DNA of 32,499 bases. It comes from Belnapia mucosa (GTDB taxonomy: Bacteria > Pseudomonadota > Alphaproteobacteria > Acetobacterales > Acetobacteraceae). The notes beneath the pieces were generated by a model. It ran no database searches. It was not told where the DNA came from and was given only the letters and a program-made list of their open reading frames with translations. The position numbers and the translations under genes are program-made. Shown here one piece after another: positions 22,432-28,899 of this stretch (the stretch's first letter is position 1; every line of letters begins with the position of its first letter). Location: contig NZ_JAEUXJ010000030.1 in NCBI RefSeq assembly GCF_016775475.1, positions 1 through 32,499 of the forward strand, in the 5' to 3' direction.

Positions 22432-23234
22432 CGCCGCCCATCCTCGAGGTCCAGCGCCTCACCATGCGCTTCGGCGGTCTGACCGCCGTCTCCTCCGTCA
22501 CCTTCGCGGCTGGCCAGGGCCAGATCACCGCTCTGATCGGGCCGAACGGCGCCGGCAAGACCACGCTCTTCAACTGCGTCACCGGCTTCTACCGGCCGAG
22601 CGAGGGCGTCATCCGCCTGCACAAGCGGGGCGTGGCACCCACCGAATTGCAGCGCCTGCCGGGCTATCGCATCGCCCGGGCCGGCGTCGCCCGCACCTTC
22701 CAGAACATCCGCCTCTTCCCCGGCATGACGGCGCTGGAGAACCTGCTGATCGCGCAGCATGGCAGGCTGATGGCGGCGACCGGCTGGGGCATCGGCGCGG
22801 TGCTGGGCCTCTCCCGCTATCCGGCCGCCGAGCGGGAGGGGGTGGAGCGGGCGAAGCGATGGCTGTCGGCCACCAACCTGATGGACCGCGCCGACGACCC
22901 GGCCGGCGCCCTGCCCTATGGCCAGCAGCGGCGGCTGGAGATCGCGCGGGCCATGTGCACCGAACCCGCCCTGCTCTGCCTGGATGAGCCCGCCGCCGGC
23001 CTCAACCCGCGCGAATCGGATGAGCTGGCGCGTCTGCTGCTGGACATCCGGCAGGAGGGCACCTCCATCCTCCTCATCGAGCACGATATGGGCGTGGTCA
23101 TGCGGATCAGCGACCGGGTTGTGGTGCTGGACCATGGGGTGCTGATCGCCGATGGCAGCCCGGCCGAGGTGCGCGGCAATGCCAAGGTCATCGCCGCCTA
23201 TCTCGGCGAGGACGAGGAGGAGGTCTCCGCATGA
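22428..23234 (+). CDS. livG: Branched-chain amino acid-type ABC transporter ATP-binding protein LivG
   Basis: A 268-residue ATPase. Walker A is GPNGAGKTT, the Q-loop region is ARTFQNIRLFPGMTALEN, the signature is LPYGQQRRLEIARAM, Walker B is LLCLDEPAAGLN and the switch histidine is in LLIEHDMGVVM. The signature motif begins PYGQQ where many ABC proteins have LSGGQ; this is normal for LivG. It ends with the family AAYLGEDEEE. It is joined to livM and livF by four-base ATGA overlaps. Confidence 0.96.
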   Translation: MTPPILEVQRLTMRFGGLTAVSSVTFAAGQGQITALIGPNGAGKTTLFNCVTGFYRPSEGVIRLHKRGVAPTELQRLPGYRIARAGVARTFQNIRLFPGMTALENLLIAQHGRLMAATGWGIGAVLGLSRYPAAEREGVERAKRWLSATNLMDRADDPAGALPYGQQRRLEIARAMCTEPALLCLDEPAAGLNPRESDELARLLLDIRQEGTSILLIEHDMGVVMRISDRVVVLDHGVLIADGSPAEVRGNAKVIAAYLGEDEEEVSA

Positions 23235-23956
23235 CCACACCTCTCCTCGAAGTCGACTGCGTCTCTGCCAGCTATGGCGCGGTGCAGGCGCTCTCCGATG
23301 TCTCGCTCCAGGTCATGCCCGGCGAGATCGTCACCCTGATCGGCGCCAATGGCGCCGGCAAATCGACCCTGCTGATGACCATCTGCGGCGCGCCCAAGCC
23401 GCGCGCCGGGCGCATCCTGCTGGGCGGCGAGGCGATCACCGGCGAGGCGACGCATCTCATCATGCGCCGCGGCGTCGCGCAGTCGCCGGAGGGGCGCCGC
23501 ATCTTCCCGCGCATGTCGGTGCAGGAGAACCTGCTGATGGGCGCCCAAGCGCTCACGACCGGTGACCCGACGCCGCAGCTGGAACAGGTCTTCACCCTCT
23601 TCCCTCGCCTCAAGGAACGGCTTGCCCAGCGCGGCGGCACCCTTTCGGGCGGGGAGCAGCAGATGCTCGCCATCGGCCGGGCGCTGATGTCGAAGCCCCG
23701 CCTGCTGCTGCTGGACGAACCCTCGCTCGGCCTCGCCCCGCTGGTGGTGCGGCAGATCTTCGGCGCCATCCGCCAGCTGAACGAGACGACCGGCCTGACG
23801 GTGCTGCTGGTGGAGCAGAATGCCAACCAGGCGCTCCGCCTCGCGCATCGGGGCTATGTGCTGGTGAATGGCCGCATCACTATGGCCGGGACCGGGGCCG
23901 AGCTGCTGGCGCGGCCGGAAATCCGCGATGCCTATCTCGGCAGCGGCCACGGGTGA
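23231..23956 (+). CDS. livF: Branched-chain amino acid-type ABC transporter ATP-binding protein LivF
   Basis: A 241-residue ATPase. Walker A is GANGAGKST, followed by the LivF-type RRGVAQSPEGRRIFPRMSVQENL, the signature LSGGEQQMLAIGRALM and Walker B LLLLDEPSLGLAPLVV. The switch region is VLLVEQNANQAL, where Glu-Gln-Asn replaces the usual switch His, as in LivF proteins generally. It would pair with LivG on the LivHM permease. An 82-bp gap follows before the binding-protein gene. Confidence 0.96.
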   Translation: MTTPLLEVDCVSASYGAVQALSDVSLQVMPGEIVTLIGANGAGKSTLLMTICGAPKPRAGRILLGGEAITGEATHLIMRRGVAQSPEGRRIFPRMSVQENLLMGAQALTTGDPTPQLEQVFTLFPRLKERLAQRGGTLSGGEQQMLAIGRALMSKPRLLLLDEPSLGLAPLVVRQIFGAIRQLNETTGLTVLLVEQNANQALRLAHRGYVLVNGRITMAGTGAELLARPEIRDAYLGSGHG

Positions 23957-23997
23957 TTGTTGGAGCGGCCGGCTTCATTCGCCTAACATCGCAACGG

Positions 23998-24014
23998 GCT
24001 GCCCCCAGGGCAGC
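23998..24014 (+). other. Intercistronic hairpin between livF and the binding-protein gene
   Basis: GCTGCCC (23998-24004) and GGGCAGC (24008-24014) form a perfect 7-bp stem with a CCA loop. It ends 24 bases before the ATG of the binding-protein gene. Hairpins at this position often stabilise the binding-protein part of transporter mRNAs, giving more of the periplasmic component; that role is inference here. Confidence 0.4.
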
Positions 24015-24038
24015 GGCATCGACAGGGAAAGCACGACC

Positions 24039-25163
24039 ATGCTGAATCGCAGGGGACTGATCGCCGGCACCGCCGGCCTCGCGCTGGCCGGCCCGGCCCT
24101 GATCCGCCCGGTCTTCGCCCAGGGCTCCGGCCCCATCCGCATCGCCTGCGCCGGGCCGATGACCGGCTCCAACGCCGCCGCCGGTGAGCAGATGAAGATC
24201 GGCGCGCAGCAGGTGGTCGCCGACATGAACGCCAAGGGCGGCGTGCTCGGCCGCCAGCTCGCGCTCGAGATCGCCGACGATGCCTGCGACCCGCGCCAGG
24301 CCGTCTCGGTCGCCAACCAGCTCGCCGGCCGCAAGGTGGCGATGGTGGCCGGCCATTACTGCTCCGGCAGCTCCATCCCCGCCTCGAAGGTCTATGCGGA
24401 GGAAGGCGTGCTGCAGATCAGCCCGGCCAGCACCAATCCGAAATTCACCGATGACGGCAGCTGGAACACCTTCCGCGTCTGCGGCCGGGACGACCAGCAG
24501 GGCCAGATCGCCGGCGCCTATATCGCCAAGACCTATCGCGGCAAGAAGGTGGCGATCCTTCATGACAACCAGGCCTATGGAAAGGGCCTGGCCGACGAGA
24601 CCAAGAAGGCGCTGAACGCCGCCGGCGTGCAGGAAACGCTCTTCGCCGCCTATACGCCCGGCGAGCGCGACTACAACGCCCTCGTCTCCCGCCTCAAGGG
24701 CGCCGGGATCGAGGTGATCTATGTCGGCGGCTACTATACCGAGGCCGGGCTGATCCTCCGCCAGGCCAAGGAGCAGGGGATGAACGTCACCCTGATCGGC
24801 GGCGATGCGCTGGTGACCAAGGATTTCTGGCAGATCACCGGCGCCGCGGGCGAAGGCGCGCTGATGACCTTCAGCAGCGACCCGCGCCAGCGCAGCACCG
24901 CCGCCGCCGTGGTGCAGACCTTCAAGGCGAAGAACATCGATCCCGAGGGCTATGTCCTCTATACTTACGCCGCCGTGCAGATCTGGGCCGCCGCCGCGAC
25001 CAAGATCAACAGTGTCGATCCCAAGAAGGTCGCCGAGGCGATGAAGGCGAGCGGTCCCTGGCAGACGGTGCTGGGCGACATTGCCTTCGATCGCAAGGGT
25101 GATGTTACCGTTCCGGACTATGTCTTCTATGTCTGGAAGAATGGAGACTACGTGCAGATGTAG
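24039..25163 (+). CDS. Branched-chain amino acid-type ABC transporter substrate-binding protein
   Basis: A 374-residue periplasmic protein of the Peripla_BP_6 (LivJ-like) family. The N-terminus MLNRRGLIAGTAGLALAGPALIRPVFAQ is a signal peptide with a twin-arginine start and likely cleavage after FAQ or just before it. The mature part shows IRIACAGPMTGSNAAAGEQMKIGAQQVVADMNAKGGVLGRQL, DDACDPRQAVSVANQL, GHYCSGSSIPASKVY, the KKVAILHDNQAYGKGLAD repeat of the fold, and a C-terminal DIAFDRKGDVTVPDYVFYVW. Ligand identity cannot be told. It is the last gene of the importer operon and is followed by a hairpin at 25175-25191. Confidence 0.95.
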   Translation: MLNRRGLIAGTAGLALAGPALIRPVFAQGSGPIRIACAGPMTGSNAAAGEQMKIGAQQVVADMNAKGGVLGRQLALEIADDACDPRQAVSVANQLAGRKVAMVAGHYCSGSSIPASKVYAEEGVLQISPASTNPKFTDDGSWNTFRVCGRDDQQGQIAGAYIAKTYRGKKVAILHDNQAYGKGLADETKKALNAAGVQETLFAAYTPGERDYNALVSRLKGAGIEVIYVGGYYTEAGLILRQAKEQGMNVTLIGGDALVTKDFWQITGAAGEGALMTFSSDPRQRSTAAAVVQTFKAKNIDPEGYVLYTYAAVQIWAAAATKINSVDPKKVAEAMKASGPWQTVLGDIAFDRKGDVTVPDYVFYVWKNGDYVQM

Positions 25164-25174
25164 GGCTTGAAGTC

Positions 25175-25191
25175 GGGGCCCCTTCGGCCCC
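25175..25191 (+). terminator. Hairpin after the importer operon
   Basis: GGGGCC (25175-25180) and GGCCCC (25186-25191) pair around CCTTC, 12 bases after the stop codon of the binding-protein gene. The sequence after it is T-rich for this genome (ATCTTCTGTTC). It is a plausible, imperfect terminator for the livHMGF operon. Confidence 0.5.
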
Positions 25192-25217
25192 ATCTTCTGT
25201 TCAGTCGTCAACAACCG

Positions 25218-25280
25218 AAAGGAGGTGATCCAGTGTCTCATTGCCATATGCCGCGTGCCCTGCCTGCGGCCTGGATCATC
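25218..25280 (+). promoter_or_regulatory. Complete Shine-Dalgarno sequence inside a predicted hairpin
   Basis: AAAGGAGGTGATCC (25218-25231) is complementary to the full 3' end of 16S rRNA, far beyond the usual 4-6 bases. The GTG at 25233 is seven bases after AGGAGG. GGTGATCCAG (25224-25233) can pair with CTGGATCATC (25271-25280) with one G-U pair, and GCCGC (25250-25254) with GCGGC (25266-25270). That fold would hide part of the ribosome site and the start codon. The pairing is seen in the sequence; its use as a switch is inference. Confidence 0.55.
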
Positions 25281-25310
25281 GTCACCGCCACTGCGGAGAT
25301 GGCTTCCTGA
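25233..25310 (+). CDS. Possible 25-residue peptide gene
   Basis: A GTG start with near-ideal ribosome-site spacing opens a 25-codon frame. It reads MSHCHMPRALPAAW in its first half and then IIVTATAEMAS before TGA. The peptide has a His/Cys-rich start and a short hydrophobic middle. It is not a recognised family. It lies between the importer terminator and the strong hairpin at 25346-25377, as if it were its own small transcription unit. It could be a leader peptide, a small membrane-associated protein, or a chance frame within a non-coding RNA. Confidence 0.4.
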   Translation: MSHCHMPRALPAAWIIVTATAEMAS

Positions 25311-25345
25311 GCCCTGCTTGAGGCCGGCAACGGCTGATGCAATGG

Positions 25346-25377
25346 AAAGGCCCAGGCGGGTAACCGCCTGGGCCTTT
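25346..25377. terminator. Strong bidirectional intrinsic terminator
   Basis: A perfect 14-bp stem, AAAGGCCCAGGCGG (25346-25359) with CCGCCTGGGCCTTT (25364-25377), closes on a GTAA loop. A-rich and T-rich ends on both sides allow use from either strand. It would end the small unit at 25218-25310 on the plus strand and the LysR transcript on the minus strand; the LysR stop is only 15 bp away. Confidence 0.85.
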
Positions 25378-25391
25378 CGCATATCGGCGGG

Positions 25392-26309
25392 TCAGCGCCG
25401 CGCGAGCTGCGCCACCACCTGGGCCCGCAGCCATTCCTCGGCCGGGTCATGGTCCAGCGCGCTGCGCCAAGCCATCCGCATGACCGATTCTGGCGAGGGA
25501 AAGGGCAGCGGGTCGGCGGCCAGCCCGCCCCCCGCCTCCGGCGCCATCAGCGCCTCGACCAGCGCGTCGGAGACGGTGCAGAGCAGCTCGGTCCCGAGCA
25601 GCACCTGGCGCAGCAGGCCGAATTCCGGCACCCCCAGCACCACCCGCCGGCTGCGTCCCAGCCGTTCGAGCGCCGTATCGGCGAAGCCGGTCAGGTCGCC
25701 CCGCGGCGTCACCAGCACATGCGGCCGGGCGCAATAGGCATCCAGATCGACTGGTGGCGTCTCAGCGGCCCGCAGCACCTGGAAATTGCCACGCCGCAGC
25801 ACCCGCTGCTTGGCCAGGGCCGGCAGGTCGTCGGTCATGAAGCCGATGGCGAGCCCGATCTCGCCGCTTTCCAGCATGCCCGGGATGGTGCGGTAATTCG
25901 CGGCCCGGATCACCAGCTGGCACTGCGGCGCCACCTGCCAGAGCCGCGCCAGCATCGGCTTCGCCGCCATCGCCACGTCATCGGTCCAGCCGATGCGGAA
26001 GAGATGCGCATCCCGTGCCGGGTCGAAGGGCGTCGCCTCGGACAACGCGCCGGCGATGGCGCCGAGCGCCGGGTCGAGCGCGGCCAGCAGCGCCTCCGCC
26101 CGCGGCGTCGGCTCCAGCAGCTTGCCGTTGCGGATCAGCAGCTCGTCCTTCAGCACCGCGCGCAGCCGGGCCAGCGCCGCCGAGGTGGCGGGCTGGGACA
26201 GGAACAGCACCTCGCCCGCGCGGGTCACGCTGCGCTCCCGCATCAGCGCGATGAAGACCGGCAGCAGGTTGAGATCGAGCCGGCGGAGGTCCTGGACGCT
26301 CGGCGCCAT
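25392..26309 (-). CDS. LysR-family transcriptional regulator
   Basis: A 305-residue regulator. The N-terminal helix-turn-helix is RRLDLNLLPVFIALMRERSVTRAGEVLFLSQPATSAALARLRAVLKDELLIRNGKLLEPTPRAEAL (residues ~9-75). A LysR substrate-binding domain follows (DAHLFRIGWTDDVAMAAKPMLARL, then GEIGLAIGFM, the hinge region, and LLCTVSDALVE). The DLNLLPVF start and overall pattern fit the NodD/LeuO-like branch. Its ATG overlaps the flavin reductase stop by one base (TGATG), so the two are coupled. It may respond to an aromatic or other substrate of a flavin-dependent oxygenase, but no such oxygenase is in the window. Confidence 0.93.
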   Translation of the reverse strand: MAPSVQDLRRLDLNLLPVFIALMRERSVTRAGEVLFLSQPATSAALARLRAVLKDELLIRNGKLLEPTPRAEALLAALDPALGAIAGALSEATPFDPARDAHLFRIGWTDDVAMAAKPMLARLWQVAPQCQLVIRAANYRTIPGMLESGEIGLAIGFMTDDLPALAKQRVLRRGNFQVLRAAETPPVDLDAYCARPHVLVTPRGDLTGFADTALERLGRSRRVVLGVPEFGLLRQVLLGTELLCTVSDALVEALMAPEAGGGLAADPLPFPSPESVMRMAWRSALDHDPAEEWLRAQVVAQLARR

Positions 26310-26812
26310 CAGTCGCCGGCCGGATGGCCCACGGGATGGTAGTCGCGGCCGAAATAGATCAGCCCCGCCTCATGCTGGCTGCCGCCGCGGATGCCGGCGA
26401 CCTCGGCGAAGATCACGCTATGCGTGCCCTTGTCCACGATATCGGCGATGCGGCAGTCGAAGGCGACGACGGCGCCCTGCAGCACCGGCGCCCCGGTGGC
26501 GAGGCTGGCCCAGGTGCCGGCATGGAAGCGTTCCTCCATGCTGCATTTGGTGACGCCGGCGAAGACCATCGCCACCTCCTTCTGCCCGGCCGCGACCACA
26601 TTGACGCAGACCGTGCCATTGGCGCGCAGCATCGGGGCGGCCGTCGCGTTGCGGTTCATGCAGACGAGAAGGGTCGGCGGCTCATCGGTGACGCTGCAGA
26701 CGGCGCTGGCGGTGAAGCCGCCGCGCCCGGCCGGGCCGCCGGTGGTGATGACGTTCACGGCGGCGCCGAGCCGGGCCATGGCGTCGCGGAATTCCTGTCT
26801 CGTCACGGACAT
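26309..26812 (-). CDS. Flavin reductase (HpaC/RutF-like)
   Basis: A 167-residue FMN-binding split-barrel protein. It shows FRDAMARLGAAVNVITT, RGGFTASAVCSVTDEPPTLLVCMNRNA, VCVNVVAAGQKEVAMVF, LQGAVVAFDCRIADIVDKGTHSVIFAEV and LIYFGRDYHPVG, the full pattern of NAD(P)H:flavin oxidoreductases that serve two-component monooxygenases. HpaC, RutF and related partners cannot be told apart here. No partner oxygenase is nearby, so it may serve one elsewhere. It is cotranscribed with the LysR gene that follows. Confidence 0.92.
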   Translation of the reverse strand: MSVTRQEFRDAMARLGAAVNVITTGGPAGRGGFTASAVCSVTDEPPTLLVCMNRNATAAPMLRANGTVCVNVVAAGQKEVAMVFAGVTKCSMEERFHAGTWASLATGAPVLQGAVVAFDCRIADIVDKGTHSVIFAEVAGIRGGSQHEAGLIYFGRDYHPVGHPAGD

Positions 26813-26894
26813 CGGGGCTGCCTTGCTATCTGCCCCGATTAAAGCACGCGCCGGGCCGGGCGAAAGCCGTGCCCCGTCCCGTTATGCCAGCGCG

Positions 26895-27269
26895 TCAGGG
26901 GCAGCCGCGCTGCATCGGCTTCAGCCGCAGCACCCAGCAGGCCGCCTCGGAGGATTCGGCGGCGAGGCGGGAGATGGCATCCGCGAGCGGGGGCAGTTCC
27001 GCCTCCTCCGGCGCCAGGGAGAGCAGCGCGCCCAGCGCCTCGGAAGCGCCGAGCTGCCCCTCCGGATCGCCCATCAGCGCCGCCGGCCGGGGCAGCAGGG
27101 CCAGGCCGAGGCTCAGGGCGAGCAACCAGCCGAGCCGCCGCCGGGCCCGCATGCGGGCCGGGACCGGCCGGGCCGCAGGGGCCGGCTGGCGCTGGTCGTA
27201 TTCCTGCCAGACCAGGTCCCAGTCATCCCCCATGGGGTCGGTCCGGCCGAGTGGTGCCATTGTGTCCAT
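26895..27269 (-). CDS. Small single-pass membrane protein, unknown function
   Basis: A 124-residue protein with an acidic, aromatic start (DPMGDDWDLVWQEYDQRQ), a basic stretch (RMRARRRLG), and one hydrophobic helix (WLLALSLGLALLPRPAAL, ~48-65). A Leu/Glu-rich outer part follows, ending in two cysteines (EAACWVLRLKPMQRGC). The topology suggests a bitopic inner-membrane protein with the C-terminus in the periplasm. No family was recognised. The ATG at 27269 is used; another lies three codons in. A promoter candidate sits at 27302-27330. Confidence 0.7.
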   Translation of the reverse strand: MDTMAPLGRTDPMGDDWDLVWQEYDQRQPAPAARPVPARMRARRRLGWLLALSLGLALLPRPAALMGDPEGQLGASEALGALLSLAPEEAELPPLADAISRLAAESSEAACWVLRLKPMQRGCP

Positions 27270-27301
27270 CCCGCACAGCACAATCATCGGTTGCAACGTT
27301 G

Positions 27302-27330
27302 ATCCTACGGATTGGATGCGGTTGCGCCAA
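27302..27330 (-). promoter_or_regulatory. Candidate sigma-70 promoter for the small membrane protein gene
   Basis: On the minus strand TTGGCG (27330-27325) and TAGGAT (27307-27302) are separated by exactly 17 bp, with four of six consensus matches in each box. The -10 box lies about 33 bp before the ATG at 27269. Confidence 0.4.
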
Positions 27331-27355
27331 GGATCTTAACTCAATCTTGACCGAT

Positions 27356-28795
27356 TTATGCGGCAGAGAGCGGCGTCGAGACAGATTCAAGCGACCGGCC
27401 CTCAGCGGCGAAGCCCAGCCGCCATTCGGTCGCCGCCGCCACCAGCATCAGCGCCGCGGCGATCAGGTAGCCGTAGAGGATATCCCCCCGCTCCCCACTC
27501 TCGATCAGCCAGCCGAACAGCGCCGGCCCGACCACCCCGCCGACCGCGGTGCCGATGGCGTAGAACAGCGCGATCGCCATGGCCCGCATCTCCAGCGGGA
27601 AACTCTCCCCGACCGTGAGATAGGCGGCCGAAGCGGCAGCCGAGGCGAAGAAGAAGATCACCGTCCAGGCCGCCGTCTGTTCCCATGCGGAAAGCCAGCC
27701 TTGCGCGAAGGCGATCCCCGTCCCGGCCATCAGCAGCCCGGACAGGGCATAGGTCGCGGTGATCATCGGCCGCCGCCCGATGGTATCGAAGAACCGGCCC
27801 AGCAGCAGCGGGCCCATCAGGTTGCCGAGGGCGAAGGGCAGCATGAACCACCCGATCTGCTGCGCCGGGATGGCGTAGAATTTCGTCAGCACCAGCGCAT
27901 AGGTGAAGAAGACGGCGTTGTAGAAGAAGGCCTGGCAGGACATCAGCGTCAGGCCGAGGATCGCCCGCGGCCGGTGGCTGCCGAACATGGCGCGCCAGAC
28001 CTCGCCGAGGCTGGCATGGCCGCGGCGGTTGAGCGTGGTCGGGCCATAGGCCGGCAGCGGCAGGCTGCCATGCTGGGCCGCCACGTCGCGCTCGATCGCA
28101 TAGACGATCCGCTCCCCCTCCTCCGGCTTGCCATGCAGCATCAGCCAGCGCGGGCTCTCCGGCAGGTGGCGACGCAGCAGCAGCACGCACAGCGAGAGGG
28201 CGCCGCCCACCACGAAGGCGGCGCGCCAGCCGATCTCGGGGTCGATGATGGCGGGGTCCAGCACCACCAGCGCCGCCGCCGCACCGATGGCGGCGCCGCC
28301 CCAGAAGGTGCCGTTGACGCAGAGATCGACCGTGCCGCGCATCCGCGCCGGGATCAGTTCCTGGATCGCGGAATTCACCGCCGCGTATTCGCCGCCGATC
28401 CCCGCCCCGGTCAGCGCCCGGCACAGGGCGAAGATCCAGAAATTCGGCGCGAAGCCGGTGGCGATGCTGGCGGTCATGTAGACCAGAAGGGTGATGAAGA
28501 AGATCTTCCGCCGGCCCACCCGATCCGCGAGCCAACCGAAGCCGAGCGCCCCGATCACCGCCCCCGCCAGATAGGCCGAGGCGGTGAGGCCGATCTGCGT
28601 CTCGGTCAGCGCCAGGCTCGGGCTCTGATGGATCGCGCCGGCAAGGCTGCCGACCAGCGTCACCTCCAGCCCGTCCAGGATCCAGGTGATGCCAAGGGCG
28701 ATGACGACCCGCCAATGGAAGCGGCTCCAGGGCAGGCGGTCCAGCCGGGCCGGGATGTCGGTCGTGAACTGGCCTGAACCGGGGGTGTCGCGCAT
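27356..28795 (-). CDS. MFS transporter (metabolite:H+ symporter type)
   Basis: A 479-residue, twelve-helix transporter. It starts FTTDIPARLDRLPWSRFHWRVVIALGITWILDGLEVTLVG, the pattern of the sugar/metabolite:H+ symporter group with a charged residue in the first helix (DGLE). The loop 2-3 motif is GFGWLADRVGRRKIFF and a second-half counterpart is GRFFDTIGRRPMITATY. A large central loop holds YAIERDVAAQHGSLPLPAYG. Substrates of this group are organic acids, aromatic acids or sugars; which one cannot be told. The start is placed at the ATG at 28795, with GAGGA 11 bp upstream. It is divergent from the O-GlcNAc transferase-like gene, with 104 bp between. Confidence 0.92.
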   Translation of the reverse strand: MRDTPGSGQFTTDIPARLDRLPWSRFHWRVVIALGITWILDGLEVTLVGSLAGAIHQSPSLALTETQIGLTASAYLAGAVIGALGFGWLADRVGRRKIFFITLLVYMTASIATGFAPNFWIFALCRALTGAGIGGEYAAVNSAIQELIPARMRGTVDLCVNGTFWGGAAIGAAAALVVLDPAIIDPEIGWRAAFVVGGALSLCVLLLRRHLPESPRWLMLHGKPEEGERIVYAIERDVAAQHGSLPLPAYGPTTLNRRGHASLGEVWRAMFGSHRPRAILGLTLMSCQAFFYNAVFFTYALVLTKFYAIPAQQIGWFMLPFALGNLMGPLLLGRFFDTIGRRPMITATYALSGLLMAGTGIAFAQGWLSAWEQTAAWTVIFFFASAAASAAYLTVGESFPLEMRAMAIALFYAIGTAVGGVVGPALFGWLIESGERGDILYGYLIAAALMLVAAATEWRLGFAAEGRSLESVSTPLSAA

Positions 28796-28899
28796 GCCGT
28801 TCGGGTCCTCGGGGCTTGGGGCCCCGCGGCCCCGGCAGGGCGGCAACGCAGCGGAGGCGTTCCGGTCGCCGCAACGGAATCGCAACCCTTCCTGCCGCC

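Noticed and set aside
25218..25232. A fragment of 16S rRNA on the minus strand
   Set aside because: The match to the 16S 3' end stops after about 15 bases; the following sequence is unrelated, so it is better read as a very complete ribosome-binding site.
27298..27340. An imperfect inverted repeat, GTTGATCCT with AGGATCTTAAC
   Set aside because: The arms need a two-base bulge and overlap the promoter candidate; the match is too weak to report as a site.
28811..28840. GC-only self-complementary stretch in the MFS-glycosyltransferase gap
   Set aside because: GGGGCC/GGCCCC pairs of this length are expected by chance in DNA of this composition, and there is no supporting context.
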